DNA of 64,000 bases from Rhytidiadelphus loreus (lineage: Eukaryota; Streptophyta; Bryopsida; Hypnales; Hylocomiaceae). A program made the position numbers and the translations under genes. Position 1 is the first letter of the stretch, and each line of letters opens with the position of its first letter. The notes under the pieces are model-generated. The model searched no databases. It had not been told where the DNA came from and worked only from the letters and a program-made list of their open reading frames with translations. The stretch lies in contig OX344764.1 of assembly GCA_947034895.1 (NCBI GenBank), forward strand, positions 55,533,348-55,597,347, in the 5' to 3' direction. Positions 1-11,613 of the stretch are shown one piece after another.

Positions 1-1
1 T

Positions 2-451
2 TACAAAAACCGCCGCGCCTTTCTGGACATGTACCCCCTCCCCCTCGACGTCCCGACTCTCTGTTTCCACTCCAACTTCCCCCCGGACTCCATCCAGCGC
101 TTCAAGAAGTACATGATGAAGGAGAATTTCCTGAGCGGTCGTCTAGCGGTGCCGCTGGAGATGCAGCTGGGCAAACAGCTGGCCTTGATGTCCAAGTACA
201 TTTTGTCGCGCTACCCGGGCGTGGAGAGCGACGGGCTGGTCACGCGGAAGGACGCCGAGGTCCCGGGCGCAGTGGTGGTGAGATTCAAGGAGGATCTGGC
301 CCACACGCTGGTCATCCCGGAGGTCTTCCCGGTCGGGTCTTCCCACAAAGGGGCGGAGGCGGATGGAGAGGAGGAGTCGCAGCCGATACCGTTGAACGCC
401 ATGTATGTGTGCCAGGCTTGTGTTATGCTCCTCCTTTCCACCAGAGAATGA
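2..451 (+). CDS. alpha/beta-hydrolase (lipase-like), C-terminal part
   Basis: The frame is open from the window edge to TGA at 449-451, so this is the 3' coding end of a gene that starts outside the window. Residues resemble the end of plant alpha/beta-hydrolase (lipase/esterase-like) proteins: MYPLPLDVPTLCFHS near the start, then ESDGLVTRKDAEVPGAVVVR, then DLAHTLVIP. In this fold the Asp of SDGLVT would be the catalytic acid and the His of LAHTLV the catalytic base; the nucleophile Ser would lie upstream, outside the window. Substrate is unknown. An acidic insert (residues about 105-120) precedes a final helix, MYVCQACVMLLLSTRE. No frameshift or internal stop is visible, unlike all other coding pieces here. 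The exon is GC-rich while its surroundings are AT-rich. The assignment rests on remembered similarity, not a search. Confidence 0.55.
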   Translation, partial: YKNRRAFLDMYPLPLDVPTLCFHSNFPPDSIQRFKKYMMKENFLSGRLAVPLEMQLGKQLALMSKYILSRYPGVESDGLVTRKDAEVPGAVVVRFKEDLAHTLVIPEVFPVGSSHKGAEADGEEESQPIPLNAMYVCQACVMLLLSTRE

Positions 452-607
452 CACGGCCTTGGCATTTGCAAGCCTTGTTTTGCATTATTTTTTTTGGAGG
501 GGGGTTGCGTGGGGCACATATGCCTGACTGCCATGACGAAGTTGGAGCGAGGAGTAACTCGACTGACCTTGCTCCGGCACTCGTATTCTGCATTCCTGTA
601 CTATATG

Positions 608-1048
608 ATGATGTTTGAGTTCAGCTTGATTGAACGTACTGCGGTCGATCTGGAATCTTTGATGTTTGAACTCAGCTTGAGACACTTTGATCGAACTGCG
701 GTTGATCTGGAATCTTTGATGTTTGAGTTCAGCTTTACACTTTGATCGAATTGATTGCGGTTGATCTGGGCTCTTAGATGTTTGAGTTCAGCTTGGGACA
801 CTTTGATCGAACTGCGGTCGATCTGGAATCTTTGATGTTTGAGTTCTACTTGGGACACTTTGATCGAATTGTGGACTTTTTGATGTTTGAGTTCAGCTTT
901 ACACTTTGATCGAATGGCGGTTGATCTGGGCTTTTTTATTTTTGAGCTCTGCTTGGGACACTTTGATCGAATTGCGGTTGATCTGGGCTTTCTGATGTTT
1001 GCGTTCAGCTTGGGACACTTTGGGCGAATTGCGGTTGATCTGAACCTC
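608..1048. repeat. tandem repeat, about 57-bp unit
   Basis: Units built on ATGTTTGAGTTCAGCTTGG, ACACTTTGATCGAA and GCGGTTGATCTGG recur about eight times. Unit starts lie near 611, 662, 719, 778, 835, 883, 937 and 995, so the spacing is 48-59 bp, mostly 57. The array begins about 160 bp after the hydrolase stop codon and may lie in its 3' UTR. Because 57 is a multiple of three, long spurious ORFs appear on both strands. I see no sign that they are genes. Confidence 0.85.
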
Positions 1049-1921
1049 CTTGGGGCACTTGCGGCTTGGCCGCAGCGACATGATGTTGGTTTTTCATTTG
1101 CACCTCCTTTAGCCCCTATGGAACAAATTTTGCACAACGAATTTTGCACAACGGATAAACGCAAACACATCCTAAGTACACACAGAAATGCATTATTTTC
1201 ATCCATTGATTTGTTTGAAGATTCTTATGTTAGTTCTTTAACAATTTTTTTTAGTATAGACTTTGAAGACTTTGCTTTGCAGGTATTTTATAATTCAAAA
1301 GGTCTAGCATGGTAAAGTAACTTTTTCAATTAAAAAAATGACTCTTTAAAACTAACTTGAATTATTAAAAGTAAAATAAAAATCTTCAAGAACTACTATG
1401 ATTAGAATTTGACATTTTGAACTTAAAGGAAAACAATTCTTGTGAAAATTAGAAATGTTTGATTTGTAATTGATTTTAAAAGGAATTTTCAGTTTTGGGT
1501 TTTAATTTTTTTGAAGAATACTGGTTTGTGTAAGAGTTGATCGAATCATATGAAAATGATTCATTATTAAATTATTATTTTAAGTTGCATTTTATAATAC
1601 ATCTTCACAATTTTAGAAATTTAGACCATCATGTAAGTTCTAAAAGGGATAATAATAGACTATTTAGGCATTGTTTAGTTGAATTGAACACTTTTGTTTG
1701 GGTTCCATTTATTGGGCCTTACCCTTTAGAAAGAGACTCTATTGAATGGGGGCCAATATCAACCTTTATTGTAGTCACAATGCGTAGTTGCAATGATTTT
1801 ACAATAACAAAAAACTTTCTACTTGTACTTGTAAGATAAGTACATCCCAAACCATCATTGATAAAAAAAAACATCATATCAATAGAATAAAGTTTTCTAC
1901 TTGTACTTGTAAGGTAAGTAC
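1049..1921. other. AT-rich intergenic DNA, no gene seen
   Basis: No coding pattern is recognisable. Near the right end a short direct duplication (TTCTACTTGTACTTGTAAG, about 1819 and 1895) precedes the next element. The phrase ACCATCATTGATAAAAA near 1850 recurs in altered form near 2206, so the element at 1922 may have landed inside an older duplicated segment. Confidence 0.6.
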
Positions 1922-2198
1922 ACATTAGATGTGTTTTCTATGTCGTGGAGGGCTCTGAGTTCCCTGCCTTCGGGAACAATCATCGGGTTCGCGCAACAAG
2001 CTGACGTGGTCGAGAGGCGACCACGTCGAAAAAAATGAATTTTTTTTCCTGTTTTTCTTTTCATTTCAAGAGTAATTTTTTTTTTTTTTTTAAATTCTTT
2101 TTATCAAGAACGCATGTTCCCTGAAACTGCGGGGGGCGGGATAGAGTCGGGAACGACCCCGAAACGGCCCTCCCGACCCCCCAGAAAACATCTAATGT
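1922..2198. mobile_element. short terminal-inverted-repeat element
   Basis: The left end ACATTAGATGTGTTTTCT (1922-1939) is repeated inverted at the right end AGAAAACATCTAATGT (2183-2198), with a 2-base gap. Looser inverted similarity continues inward (GTCGTGGAGGGC against GCCCTCCCGACC; TTCCC against GGGAA). The inside is GC-rich at both ends and T-rich in the middle, with no ORF, so this is a non-autonomous element about 277 bp long. No convincing target duplication was found and the superfamily is unknown. Confidence 0.6.
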
Positions 2199-2695
2199 CT
2201 AATACCATCATTAATAAAAACCCATCACATCTAGATTCTTGCCTAATATGAGGGTATTAATTTTGAGGATGTAAAAAGTTCGAACATTAGAACCTAGTGT
2301 TAATTTATGATATACATGTTATAGGCACTTCAATTGAAAATTCATAACTTATTCAAATATAGTAAAAGACCTTATTTTTGCTACAATTTATTTTTGCTAC
2401 TATACATTAGTGTTGTACATTATGGGCAATTTTGTTAAAATGACAAAATTCTGCAGCTTTGGCAATTTTTACAATTCACACCAGGCGATTTGAAATGTAC
2501 ATCCATTCTAGATTTCTTAAATCTATATCATTCTTAGATGACTATAATCTACATGTGTCATAGACGGCACTTTCATATTTCAAACCGCATAGTGTGAAAT
2601 CTATACAAGTCCAAGATTTATGAAATCTATATCTATCTTAGATGTCACTTTTATGGTTTTGACCGAATGGTCTAAAAATGACACATGGAATACCA

Positions 2696-3078
2696 ACGGT
2701 GCTAATATGTGAGCTTAGAAATATGAGCTTATGAGCCTTGAGCTTAGGCACATAGGTACTCTACAACTATTCGAGATGTCTATAATATACATACTTATAA
2801 TATAAACATCCTATAACTATAGAAGGTGCCTATAATATAGATAACTTTAATATAAACATTCTATAACCATGGAAGGTGCTTATAACATAGTTACCTACAA
2901 CAAAGACACCTTTAATATAGGTGTCTAAAACATAGACACCTATAATGTAAATATCATATTTATAATATACACACCTATAATATAAACATCTTATAACCAT
3001 GGAAGGTGCTTATAATATAGGAGCCTAGGCTCCTATACTCATGGACTCAAGATTTTAAGCTCACATAATAGCAACCGT
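2696..3078. mobile_element. MITE-like element with internal repeats
   Basis: The left end ACGGTGCTAATATGTGAGC (from 2696) matches the inverted right end GCTCACATAATAGCAACCGT (to 3078), and looser similarity continues for about 50 bp. The interior consists of imperfect repeats of TATAATATAAACATCCTATAAC and CATGGAAGGTGCTTATAA (2760-3020). No ORF and no clear target duplication were seen. Confidence 0.65.
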
Positions 3079-5335
3079 GATTCTACGAGACCGAAATGGG
3101 TCTAAATGAAGAATCCACATTTATATTGAATAAAATATTCATTCTTCGAAAAAAATTCTTTTTTTGTTGCATTCTTTCTCATCTTTTTGATTGCACTCAT
3201 TGAGCTCAATTTCTCAATGAGTTTCCCATGTCTTACAAGGTGAAATGCTAAAGTTATTACAAATTAGGTCGAAACCCTCTTAAAGGACAAATTGGTGACT
3301 ATAGACATCATCACTTTAGATATTGTGGGAATCATTGGCTTAAAAAATTGCAAAAACATTCATTGGAAGTCAAACTACTATAATAAACCTCCCCCTTTCA
3401 CAACAAAATTTTGAAGATGAATAGTTGCATTTTTGTCCTACACAAAAGGATTATGTCATTCTTTGCACACAAAACGTCTGCAACATTGTTTATGGGTTAA
3501 GGTAGCCGCCGGGTTTCTCGAACACTGAACTCATGCAAAGCAAGATAAATTGATAATTGTAAAGAATCCCTGACGATAGGAACCTGGCCTATTTGTGCCT
3601 GCAGCTAAAACAATAATCAAATCAAGCATCCCTACCCACCACTCAAACCCAGCCAAATGAATGGGTCACTTAACGTAAGCATCCCAAGCTATTTTGTGCT
3701 GCTCCTCAAATGAAGCGGCTTGTCTGAAGAACCAACTTGCCTTTGTCACATCACAGTCTGGACCGGACTCACCGGAGCTCTTTCCTTTCCTCAACTTCAG
3801 GCGGCGGCGGCGGCCATGGCTTCTACAACTGACACTCTAATTTGGGTAAGCTCAACGCTCTCCTATATAACTTCCTTCAACTTGGTACTGTTGTCCAGCC
3901 TCCATAAGTAATTCAATCTGTCTGATCAATTGCCGAAACGAGCTTGAATTTCTTAAGCATCCTCAGACCTCAGTGCAAGGTTGTTGCACAAATGATGCTG
4001 TACTGTACTGAAGGTGCACTAGCTTGCACGTTTCTTTGAAGAATGGTGTTTCAATTACCGTACACTTGGCGATGCTGACGATCGAGCGAGGGGGTTCCTA
4101 GTATTTGCATGTTCTCATTATTTGTATCGGTGCCAGATTCCGTTTGAAACGCCTCGGGAGACTCGATCGATCTCCTCTGCACAGATCGAACCATTGTGTA
4201 GCATCTGTAAGATCAAACCATTGTGTATCGAAATCACCCCGCCTTAGTTTAATTCCTCCTGTAAACGTAACGAAAGTCTGGTTGAATTTTGAAACATGCA
4301 CCTGGAGACTCTTCCAGCTGTTCTTAAGAACATTTTCTAGCAGTTGTGAGTATTCACCCGGCCTTAGCTTCTCCATTGTGGGTGTCAACCGAAAAGAATC
4401 CAAAAGTTTGGCTCTTCGTGTGGATAGCGCTGTGCAGTTCTTGTCCAAATTCTTGCAGCAGTTGGTACTCCAGATTGTGCACGAAAAGAATCTCGTGATT
4501 CCTTGCCTACGTTGGGGGTTGCCGACCCTTCAAGAATGTTGGAATCATGTAAAATACTGACTGTAATGGTGTCTGATTTGTAATTTCAGTATTATACTAT
4601 GTCCGGGATGTGGACTTGGCTTTGAGGAACATTGTCTTTAACCCATAAACTTCATCGCATCATATGTGTAGGAATATAAATACTAATATATATCTAAAAT
4701 TGAAAGTCATTTTTTCATAATTGAAATCATCAAATTAAATTTTACATGATTTTTTAAAGAACTCTTTTTGTAAAAATCATAGGAATTACAAAATGATTAG
4801 AATAGTATGAAAATTTTAAGAAAAATGGAAATAATAGTAAAAAACATCATTGTGTAATTAATTGATGTACTTCTTAAGCTCATACCAAGAGAAATTTGAT
4901 AAAGAAAGGTCCAAATTGGTGTAATTTGAGCTTTCAAGATGATATCTTCAAAGTGTCACAAAAATTACAATTTCAACAATTTTGAAAAAAATTATAATAG
5001 GTTAAGAAGTAGATTATTGGAGCTAAATTTTCTTAGTTAACCTAAAAACATTTAAAATAAAAAACTATATGAAAATTCAAGCTTTGACTTTCAAAATGCC
5101 CATAGAGTTTACCAATGTGCTTTAAAGGTTAATGCAAAAGAAAGATTATCATACATTGTTTTCCTGAGGGAATATCAGAAGTATAGAGCATCTATATGTG
5201 TAGAGAGAATGCAGCGTAAATAGTATGGGAGATGCTCTGCAATCTCTTCATTTTTGTAGCTTTGAGGATTCATGAACCCAAGATTGTGCACAAAAAGGAA
5301 TTCTACATTTCTTGCCAAAATTGTTGATAGCCATC
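3079..5335. other. intergenic DNA with possible gene relic, no firm gene
   Basis: From 3700 to 4560 base composition is more balanced. An ATG context after a GGCGGC run (3816) is followed by a possible donor (GGTAAGCTC, 3844). A 151-codon open stretch (4105-4560) matches no family I know. Its end (AGATTGTGCACGAAAAG...) has a diverged copy at about 5283-5365, so part of this region was duplicated. A 31-bp direct duplication (GATCGAACCATTGTGTA) lies near 4185-4230. It could be a decayed gene or a repeat of unknown type. Confidence 0.35.
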
Positions 5336-5888
5336 TCTGCAACTATGTTGAGAGTCACGTAAGGTAAACCAGCCTATGATAGGCCAACTGTCTAATGCAG
5401 ACATCTACATAACCCCCCCATTACAGTCCATTTCAGATTTTTGCTTCTACAATTTAATTAGATTGGTTAGTGGCCCACATTAGTGCATTAGGTGATTGTG
5501 ATAGAATTAGTAATGACTGTCATAGGACACTTACACATTGTGAGTGTAAACTCATCATAAAGAGTTGTTTTTTTATTCCTTTGTGTGATGGCCACATTAA
5601 AAATTCTTGTGGTTGTGTTAGGAAATCTGAAGACTGCATTAGGTGGTAAGATGACCATCATGAAGACATATTTTATTGATTTCAGATAGTCTACAGACTG
5701 TTTTGGAAAAATACTTAAAAAATTCATAACAAATTCCTACTTTGTCCAAAAACTAAAATTTTAACTGCTTCTTTCATTTCTCAAAGTTGTCTCTGCTAGA
5801 AAAAAATCTGATTTTATTTTGCTAATGGCAACATACCAAATCAGTCATTCTGCCTGTTATAGGCTGGTTTACCTTAACATAGTTTTGC
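5336..5888. mobile_element. MITE-like element with 25-bp inverted ends
   Basis: TAAGGTAAACCAGCCTATGA (5360-5379) and the following AGGC are repeated inverted at 5852-5876 with two mismatches. The similarity extends outward (GCAACTATGTT at 5338 against AACATAGTTTTGC to 5888), except for about 10 extra bases on the left. The interior is AT-rich without a gene; the open frame at 5488-5727 shows no protein-like pattern. No target duplication was recognised. Confidence 0.6.
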
Positions 5889-6177
5889 TAGATCTCAGAT
5901 AAGCCAGACAAATCAACAAAAAAATGTTAAGATGATTTGTCAAAAATCTTGAGAATCCTTTGAATCAAAAACCAATGTCATTTAACCCTTTGCCACCCAA
6001 GAACATGTGTGATGGCCTAATGGAGGAATTGCTTGGAAGGCATTTGTCGGAAGGAAGGTTGGATATGTCATTTTTATATTGAAATCAATTGTCTACCATG
6101 AATCCTCAAAGAGTATGGGATAATTTGAAAATGAGAGCTTCATCGCTCATTGTCAAAAATAATGTCAAAATAATGTT

Positions 6178-6530
6178 TGATGTAGAATTTCAAACCTCAT
6201 TTAGGCATAGTAGAATAATTTTTTTCAAAAATCTTTGGACTAAAAAGAATTGGTAAATCAAGTTAAATTTCATCTCCAAAAATCTTTTTGCTATTTAAAG
6301 TTTCCAATCAAAAGTTATGAACAAATTTTAGAGAGGGAATGGAAGGGACATTTCTTTTACATTTTCAAATATCCTTTTTGAAATTGGACCATAACTTCTG
6401 ATTGAAGACTTTAAATAGCAAAAAGATTTTTGGAGATGAAATTTAACTTGATTTACCAATTCTTTTTTGTCCAAAGAGTTTTGAAAAAAATTATTCTACT
6501 ATGCCTAAATGAAGTTTGAAATTCTACTTC
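6178..6530. repeat. foldback hairpin element, copy 1
   Basis: Two arms of about 160-170 bp are inverted copies of each other around a short spacer (6345-6370). Arm landmarks are TTTAGGCATAGTAGAATAATT, AAATCAAGTTAAATTTCATC, TCCAAAAATCTTTTTGC and CCAATCAAAAGTTATG. The same layout occurs at 28838-29187, 57073-57418 and 57519-58015. Transcription through it would give a long double-stranded RNA, a likely small-RNA source (inference). A partial extra copy of the right arm lies at 6823-6858. Confidence 0.8.
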
Positions 6531-7029
6531 AAATACAATTCTTGCTTCAATTTGACTTAACTATGAGTGGTTGAGCTCTTACTAATTCTAATTTATATAT
6601 CCCACTTTTTTTGTTTTACCTCCTACCACCCTACATGTATGTAAAGAATTGTCTTCTCATTCCTTAAAAGAAAAATCTTGATTGGTTTTCAAAACATGGA
6701 GAGGAAATTGAAACATAGAGTTAAATAAATCAAATTCTATTTTCTTGAAAATTTTATTCATAAATGTTAACTATGTTACTAACCCAGTGTAGTGCATTAT
6801 TTTTTTCCTATTGTAACCCCGTTGAAATTGGACCATAACTTCTGATTGAAGACTTTGCATTAATGAACTGTCGCATATTCCACAACTTCGGCACTTTCAG
6901 GCCGCGCCACTTGAAACGTAAACTTATACCTAACCTTGTTTGTAGACCTTAGTGTAGCTTTTGTGTCACAATTTCTGGCACAGCTTCACGCCACATATTC
7001 CTCTCGTTCCCGTTAGTTGAGTTGGTCCG
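6531..7029. other. gene-free spacer before the LINE
   Basis: AT-rich DNA. The only recognisable part is a short duplicated piece of the foldback arm (TTGAAATTGGACCATAACTT, 6823). Base composition rises towards 6890, where the LINE 5' region may begin; the exact LINE start could not be fixed. Confidence 0.45.
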
Positions 7030-7635
7030 CAATTTCAGGAGGCCGCCGCTGTTGGGGCCAAACTGCTGTTTTAACTGATTTTGGGCGATTTTTCTTAGTT
7101 TTGAAGCGATTTGAGTAGGAATTTTTTTTGCAGCGCCTCACGCTTACCAAGCGGGGAGGCAGCTTGAAAAACCAAGACCAAAATCGTTGCAATCAGAGCA
7201 AAATTAAGCTGCCGCAGGAAGTTTCAAAAGTTTTTTTTGCATTTGTCAGGGGTTTTCTCAGCCGGTCCAGATTCTGGTAATTCCTGGAGGCGCAGCTTCA
7301 GCCGGTAGTCCCTCCGGGGGGTATTACGCTTGAGAAAGGGCTGGCTACACTGAATTCGCAGAAATAGGGACGACCGGTTGTTGGCTAACTTAGGGATTGG
7401 GAACATTTTGTGTGCGATTTAGATCTCTTGTGTATGTAAGGTTTTTTCTTATTGGGAAGGCTTCGCCGTGAGAGGACTGGGTGGCAACTAGCGGATTAAC
7501 GAATTTCCAATGCTGTAGCAGTAGTTTGCATACTACTGTTCAAAACCCTAGGCCAGTTCCGATTTTTTCGGGACAACGCCACCGTTGTTTGCAGGAAGAG
7601 GATTTAGTTTTGCTGGGCTTTGATCGAGCTCAAGA

Positions 7636-9984
7636 ATGAAGAAGAATGATAAGGAGGTGTGTTTACTAGACATAAACGGAGCGGGGTGGGTCTCGTCTGA
7701 CGGCGGAAGAGATCAAGCTGTACGGCAGCAGCCCCATGCAGCGCATGCACAACATTTACAGGCGGCTACTGGAGCAGTCCAGGCGACAGTTGCTGCTCCG
7801 GCGGAAACTGAAACTACGGAGACCTCAGCGCCACAAATCGATGCGGATTGGGAGCTTGTTCTGGAACTTACAGAGGAGCAACTTCAGGAATTAAAAGACA
7901 GCAGAGAAGAGCTATACAAACGACTGATATTGGGTAAAGTTTCTGGCTTCTCTCCCGGATTTGCTGCCTCATCGAAGTTCCTGTCTGCAACTTTGTAAGA
8001 TCAGTTTCAGTCGCTACAGGTGCTCTCTCGGGGATATTTCCGAATAGAATTCAAACATTTCGATGCGGTTGAACGTTGTCTAGCATTACAAGGGAAGGAA
8101 CTAGACGGCAAACATGTCGGATTCTTTCCATGGATCACAGGCTTCTCTACGGATTCTTCAAGCTTTCCGGAGATAAAATCGGGATTTATTGTTAGGGTTC
8201 AGTTCCCGGAGCTTGATCCGGCTTTTTCATCACCGGTTTGGCTGAAGCGGCTAGCTTCCCTTATAGGGGAAGTTCAGGAGATTGAACAAGCAGGGACATC
8301 ATGCAAACGACCGTCAGGCCCTTTGATTTTTGTACGGGTACAAGATATCACGAAACTGCCTGGAATTATCAAGGTTCCGGCAGAAAAGGGAGATCAACAA
8401 AGACCCACATTAATAGATCAAATCGTGAACTACTCTGGGCTTCCCAATCAATGCAACAGGTGCCGAAAATTCAGTCATACTGCTCGAGATTGCGGACTTA
8501 CGGCCAAAGAAAAGCAACATGGAAAGGCGGCGGTTGGACTGAGTAAAGATAAGGTGAATTCACAAGACAGTCAGATAGTTGCGGAATTGGAAAATGATGG
8601 CTTCGTGGAAGTCACGAAAAAGGTTCAGAAGAAAAAGAGTGAAACTAAGGATGGCAAGCAGATAGAGCAGTGGTTACCAAAGACTCACATTTCGGCAATT
8701 ACGGCTTCGACAGGGACAGAGAAGGGAGATCAGCAAGTTGAATCTACAGCTCCAGAAATATCATTGTCGGGGCCAAGATTACTGGATACGATAATGGAAG
8801 AGCAGAGATCAAATCCACCTCAGCGGTGCATTGGGCAATCCACCCCAGAGGTGCATACGGTTCCAATGGTTGAGAGATACACATTTCCTCAAAGTCAGCC
8901 GGAGCGGAGGGAAACTGAAGACCAACAGACGAGTACAATACACCTTAAAAATCATTTCTCAATTATAGCTAGTTTGTCGGAAGAAGCCTTTCCTCCTCTC
9001 AGAGGTAATTCAGCTCAGAGCGAACAAACAGGGAAGGCAAAACCAACATGCAGGAAGCTAATGGGGTCAATTTAAGCCCAAACCGAAAATTCTGCACCCG
9101 TGGAAGCACTTTCAGGCCAGGCTGAAAAGCTAACAGTAGAGGCAGTAGTTCCGGCACAAGTTCAAGCTGAAAACTCCACGGTATTGAAAGAAGCTAGTAG
9201 TGCAGTAACAAGCCCAAAATCAGGGTTTATGGAAGTGGATCCTATAGAAGGACGGTTTTGGTCGCAAAAAACGACCACATCATCATCCAATCTCTCAGAT
9301 TCATGGTGGTCAGCGTGGACAGAGACCTCGCTGCAGCAAGCCTTCAAAACCCAAGAGTTGAAGATCCCGGAGCAAGGCTCCAAATTCTTGTCGATATGGC
9401 CAGTGATGTATAAGGATCAAGATGGGAAGATGGCCGCTTTACTAGACGCATCAGGAGAGATCCCGGGTCTAACAACACCATTGAAGCTAGCTTTTTCTGA
9501 GGAGGAACAGAGACAAGATGCGATACAGACGGTGATCTTTGAGAAGATCAAGGTGTATTTGAAGGAGCATCTTACGAAACCACCCAATTTACACTGGTGG
9601 GAATCCATTTCCTGGTCGGCCAGATGGGATAGCGAGGGAGACTCACATGAGCTCTTAGTTATGGCAGCAATCAGAGTCACGAAAAAAGCTAAATGCTTAA
9701 AAGGGATTAAATGCTCATGGTGGCAAGCTGATTCCATTGAGAAATTGGCAACTTGGAGGGGCAGAATCAAAGCCAACATTTTACTAAGGAAATGGTTGGG
9801 ACTGGAGGAGAGCGAGGAGACAGTGGTTGGATGGCAACCAGGTATTCATGCATCACCGCAACCATTGCAGAAGAGATTCAGAGCAGAAGACAGGATGGCT
9901 ATTGGACTATCAGTGGCATATGATTGTTCATTGGCAGAGTATGATAAGCAGCTTGGGGAGGCTATCCCCTTGCCGGTGGATTAA
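7636..9984 (+). pseudogene. LINE ORF1: nucleic-acid-binding protein with CCHC zinc knuckle
   Basis: One frame runs from ATG 7636 to TAA 9982-9984 (about 783 codons), broken only by in-frame TAA at 7996-7998 and 9073-9075. A low-complexity N-terminus (residues 1-60) precedes a DUF4283-like region (about 70-260: GYFRIEFKHFDAVERCL, FFPWITGF, FPELDPAF) and a CCHC knuckle CNRCRKFSHTARDC (CX2CX4HX4C, about 8452). A charged linker follows, then a roughly 270-residue Trp-rich C-terminal part (SWWSAWTE, LHWWESISWSARW, CSWWQADS) that I do not recognise. ORF1 proteins coat LINE RNA and assist reverse transcription. The long C-terminal part makes this ORF1 larger than most plant L1 ORF1 proteins I know. 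The TAATG overlap suggests ORF2 was translated by re-initiation. Confidence 0.8.
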
Positions 9985-10190
9985 TGGACCTGGGATTTTC
10001 ACTCGCCACCCTAAACATCAAGGATGCTGGAGTGGGCACCAGAGGCTCTACAAAGCAGGTTCATATTCGGCGTATTTTTGATAGGATGATGGTGAAACCA
10101 CAAATTATTTTATTACAAGAGCACTGGATGGATTCCACCAGATGTCAGAAAAAGAGCAGAAGTTTACCTTTGTTAATGGACACAGGGCAT
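9984..10190 (+). pseudogene. LINE ORF2, N-terminal endonuclease fragment before the LTR insertion
   Basis: Begins with ATG overlapping the ORF1 stop. Reads as an apurinic-type endonuclease start: LATLNIKDAGVG (catalytic Asn in LNI) and IILLQEHWMD (catalytic Glu). A one-base shortage in the A run at 10149-10153 shifts the frame; the following frame reads KEQKFTFVNGHRA. The reading stops at 10190, where the solo LTR begins. The same frame resumes after 14303 (WNPAFQSDTGRWRAGTGILIA), so the two halves were one ORF. Confidence 0.85.
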
Positions 10191-11030
10191 TGTGGGCGCT
10201 TATTTACCCACCCTTAGTAAATCGACGAACACAACCAGGTTCTAGTTCTATGATAGTGTCCTACTCTAATGGGTGTCTAAGCGTCAATCCATTGTGCCTT
10301 CCAAGCAATGGATCTTTTTTGCTAAGTCCCTAATCGTGACTCTCTAATCGTGGTTCTAAATGACTCCTAAGTTGGCTATCTTGCTATGTTATATTTTTGT
10401 GTTTCCTATTTCCAAGTTCTACTCTAATGTCCCAAGGTAGGAGATTATCTCACGCCATTTCTAAAAACCTAAGGCTCGTTCAGATTGGACTCTCTAATCA
10501 CCTGCTATGGGCGGATGAAGTTTTGACCGCGAGGCTATCAAACTTCATCCATGGGTTTCTATGGGTTTCCAAATTTGGTTGAGGGTGAAATTTGACCTAC
10601 GGACCTGAATCCCTATTTCCTAGTTAAATCCTATGTCCCAACTTGGTTGGACGAACACTTCCAAGTTTCATCCGTTTTGGGCTCTAAACTTCATCCATCG
10701 ATATCTTGGGCATCCTAACTCCGATTCCTACGTATCTTATGTTTTTGGAAACCTCTCTGGGTCTACTCTAAGCTTATCTAATCAAATTTGACCTGACTTC
10801 AGTCCTAATGGTACCTAGCTCTCGGCCTTAACTAACAATTGACACCTACAAAGTCTAAATGAAAGAAAAGTCTACCCTTTAACACCTTCAACAACCCCCT
10901 TACACCTTTAACAATGACCCCACTCACATTATGCACTAGAGGCCCTCCAAAGCGGCATCGCCAAGGTACAATGGGGGGTATCTCTAGGGTTAGTACAATT
11001 TTTCCCAATTCACTCAAAACACACCACCCT

Positions 11031-11440
11031 ATCACCACTATGGAGGTAAAAGTGCTACCCCTCAAAAGTGGAACCCAAGCAAGCAAGAACACACCAGTTA
11101 TCACCACAATGGGGGTAAAAGTGCTACCCCTCAATAGTATGACCTAAGCAAGCTCCAATACAAGAACTATCATCACAATGGAGGTAAAAGTGTTATCCCT
11201 CAAAAGTGGGACCCAAACAAGCAAGAACACACCAATTATCACCACAATGGGGGTAAAAGTGCTACCCCTCAATAGTGGGACCTAAGCAAGCTCCAACACA
11301 AGAACTATCACCACAATGGAGGTAAAAGTGGGACCCCTCAAAAGTGGGACCCAAGCAAGCTCAAACACAAGAAATAACGACAATGGAGCCAACAAAGCTC
11401 TAAACACCGTTGCAAAGTGTCTTGGCTAAAGTACTAAGAA
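11031..11440. repeat. tandem repeat, 69-bp unit, inside solo LTR 1
   Basis: Units start with ATCACCACAATGGAGGTAAA near 11031, 11100, 11169, 11238, 11307 and 11376. Each carries AGTGCTACCCCTCAA and ACCCAAGCAAGC. The second LTR copy lacks this array, so it expanded after the copies separated. Confidence 0.8.
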
Positions 11441-11613
11441 AACCCACACAAGTTAGATCCAACAACAATTGAGGGAGATTCAAAGCTTCGCCGTCCCAAG
11501 GGGACGAACAATAGCGGGGACTTAAGAGCCTTGGTTCCAACCCAAGGTCTCTCCAAAAGGATGTAACAACAAGACTAAAAGACTCTAAGGATTTGCACTC
11601 TAAAGAACTTTAA

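Noticed and set aside
601..1206. 201-codon minus-strand frame over the 57-bp array
   Set aside because: Pure repeat translation; the opposite strand and other frames are equally open because the unit is mostly a multiple of three.
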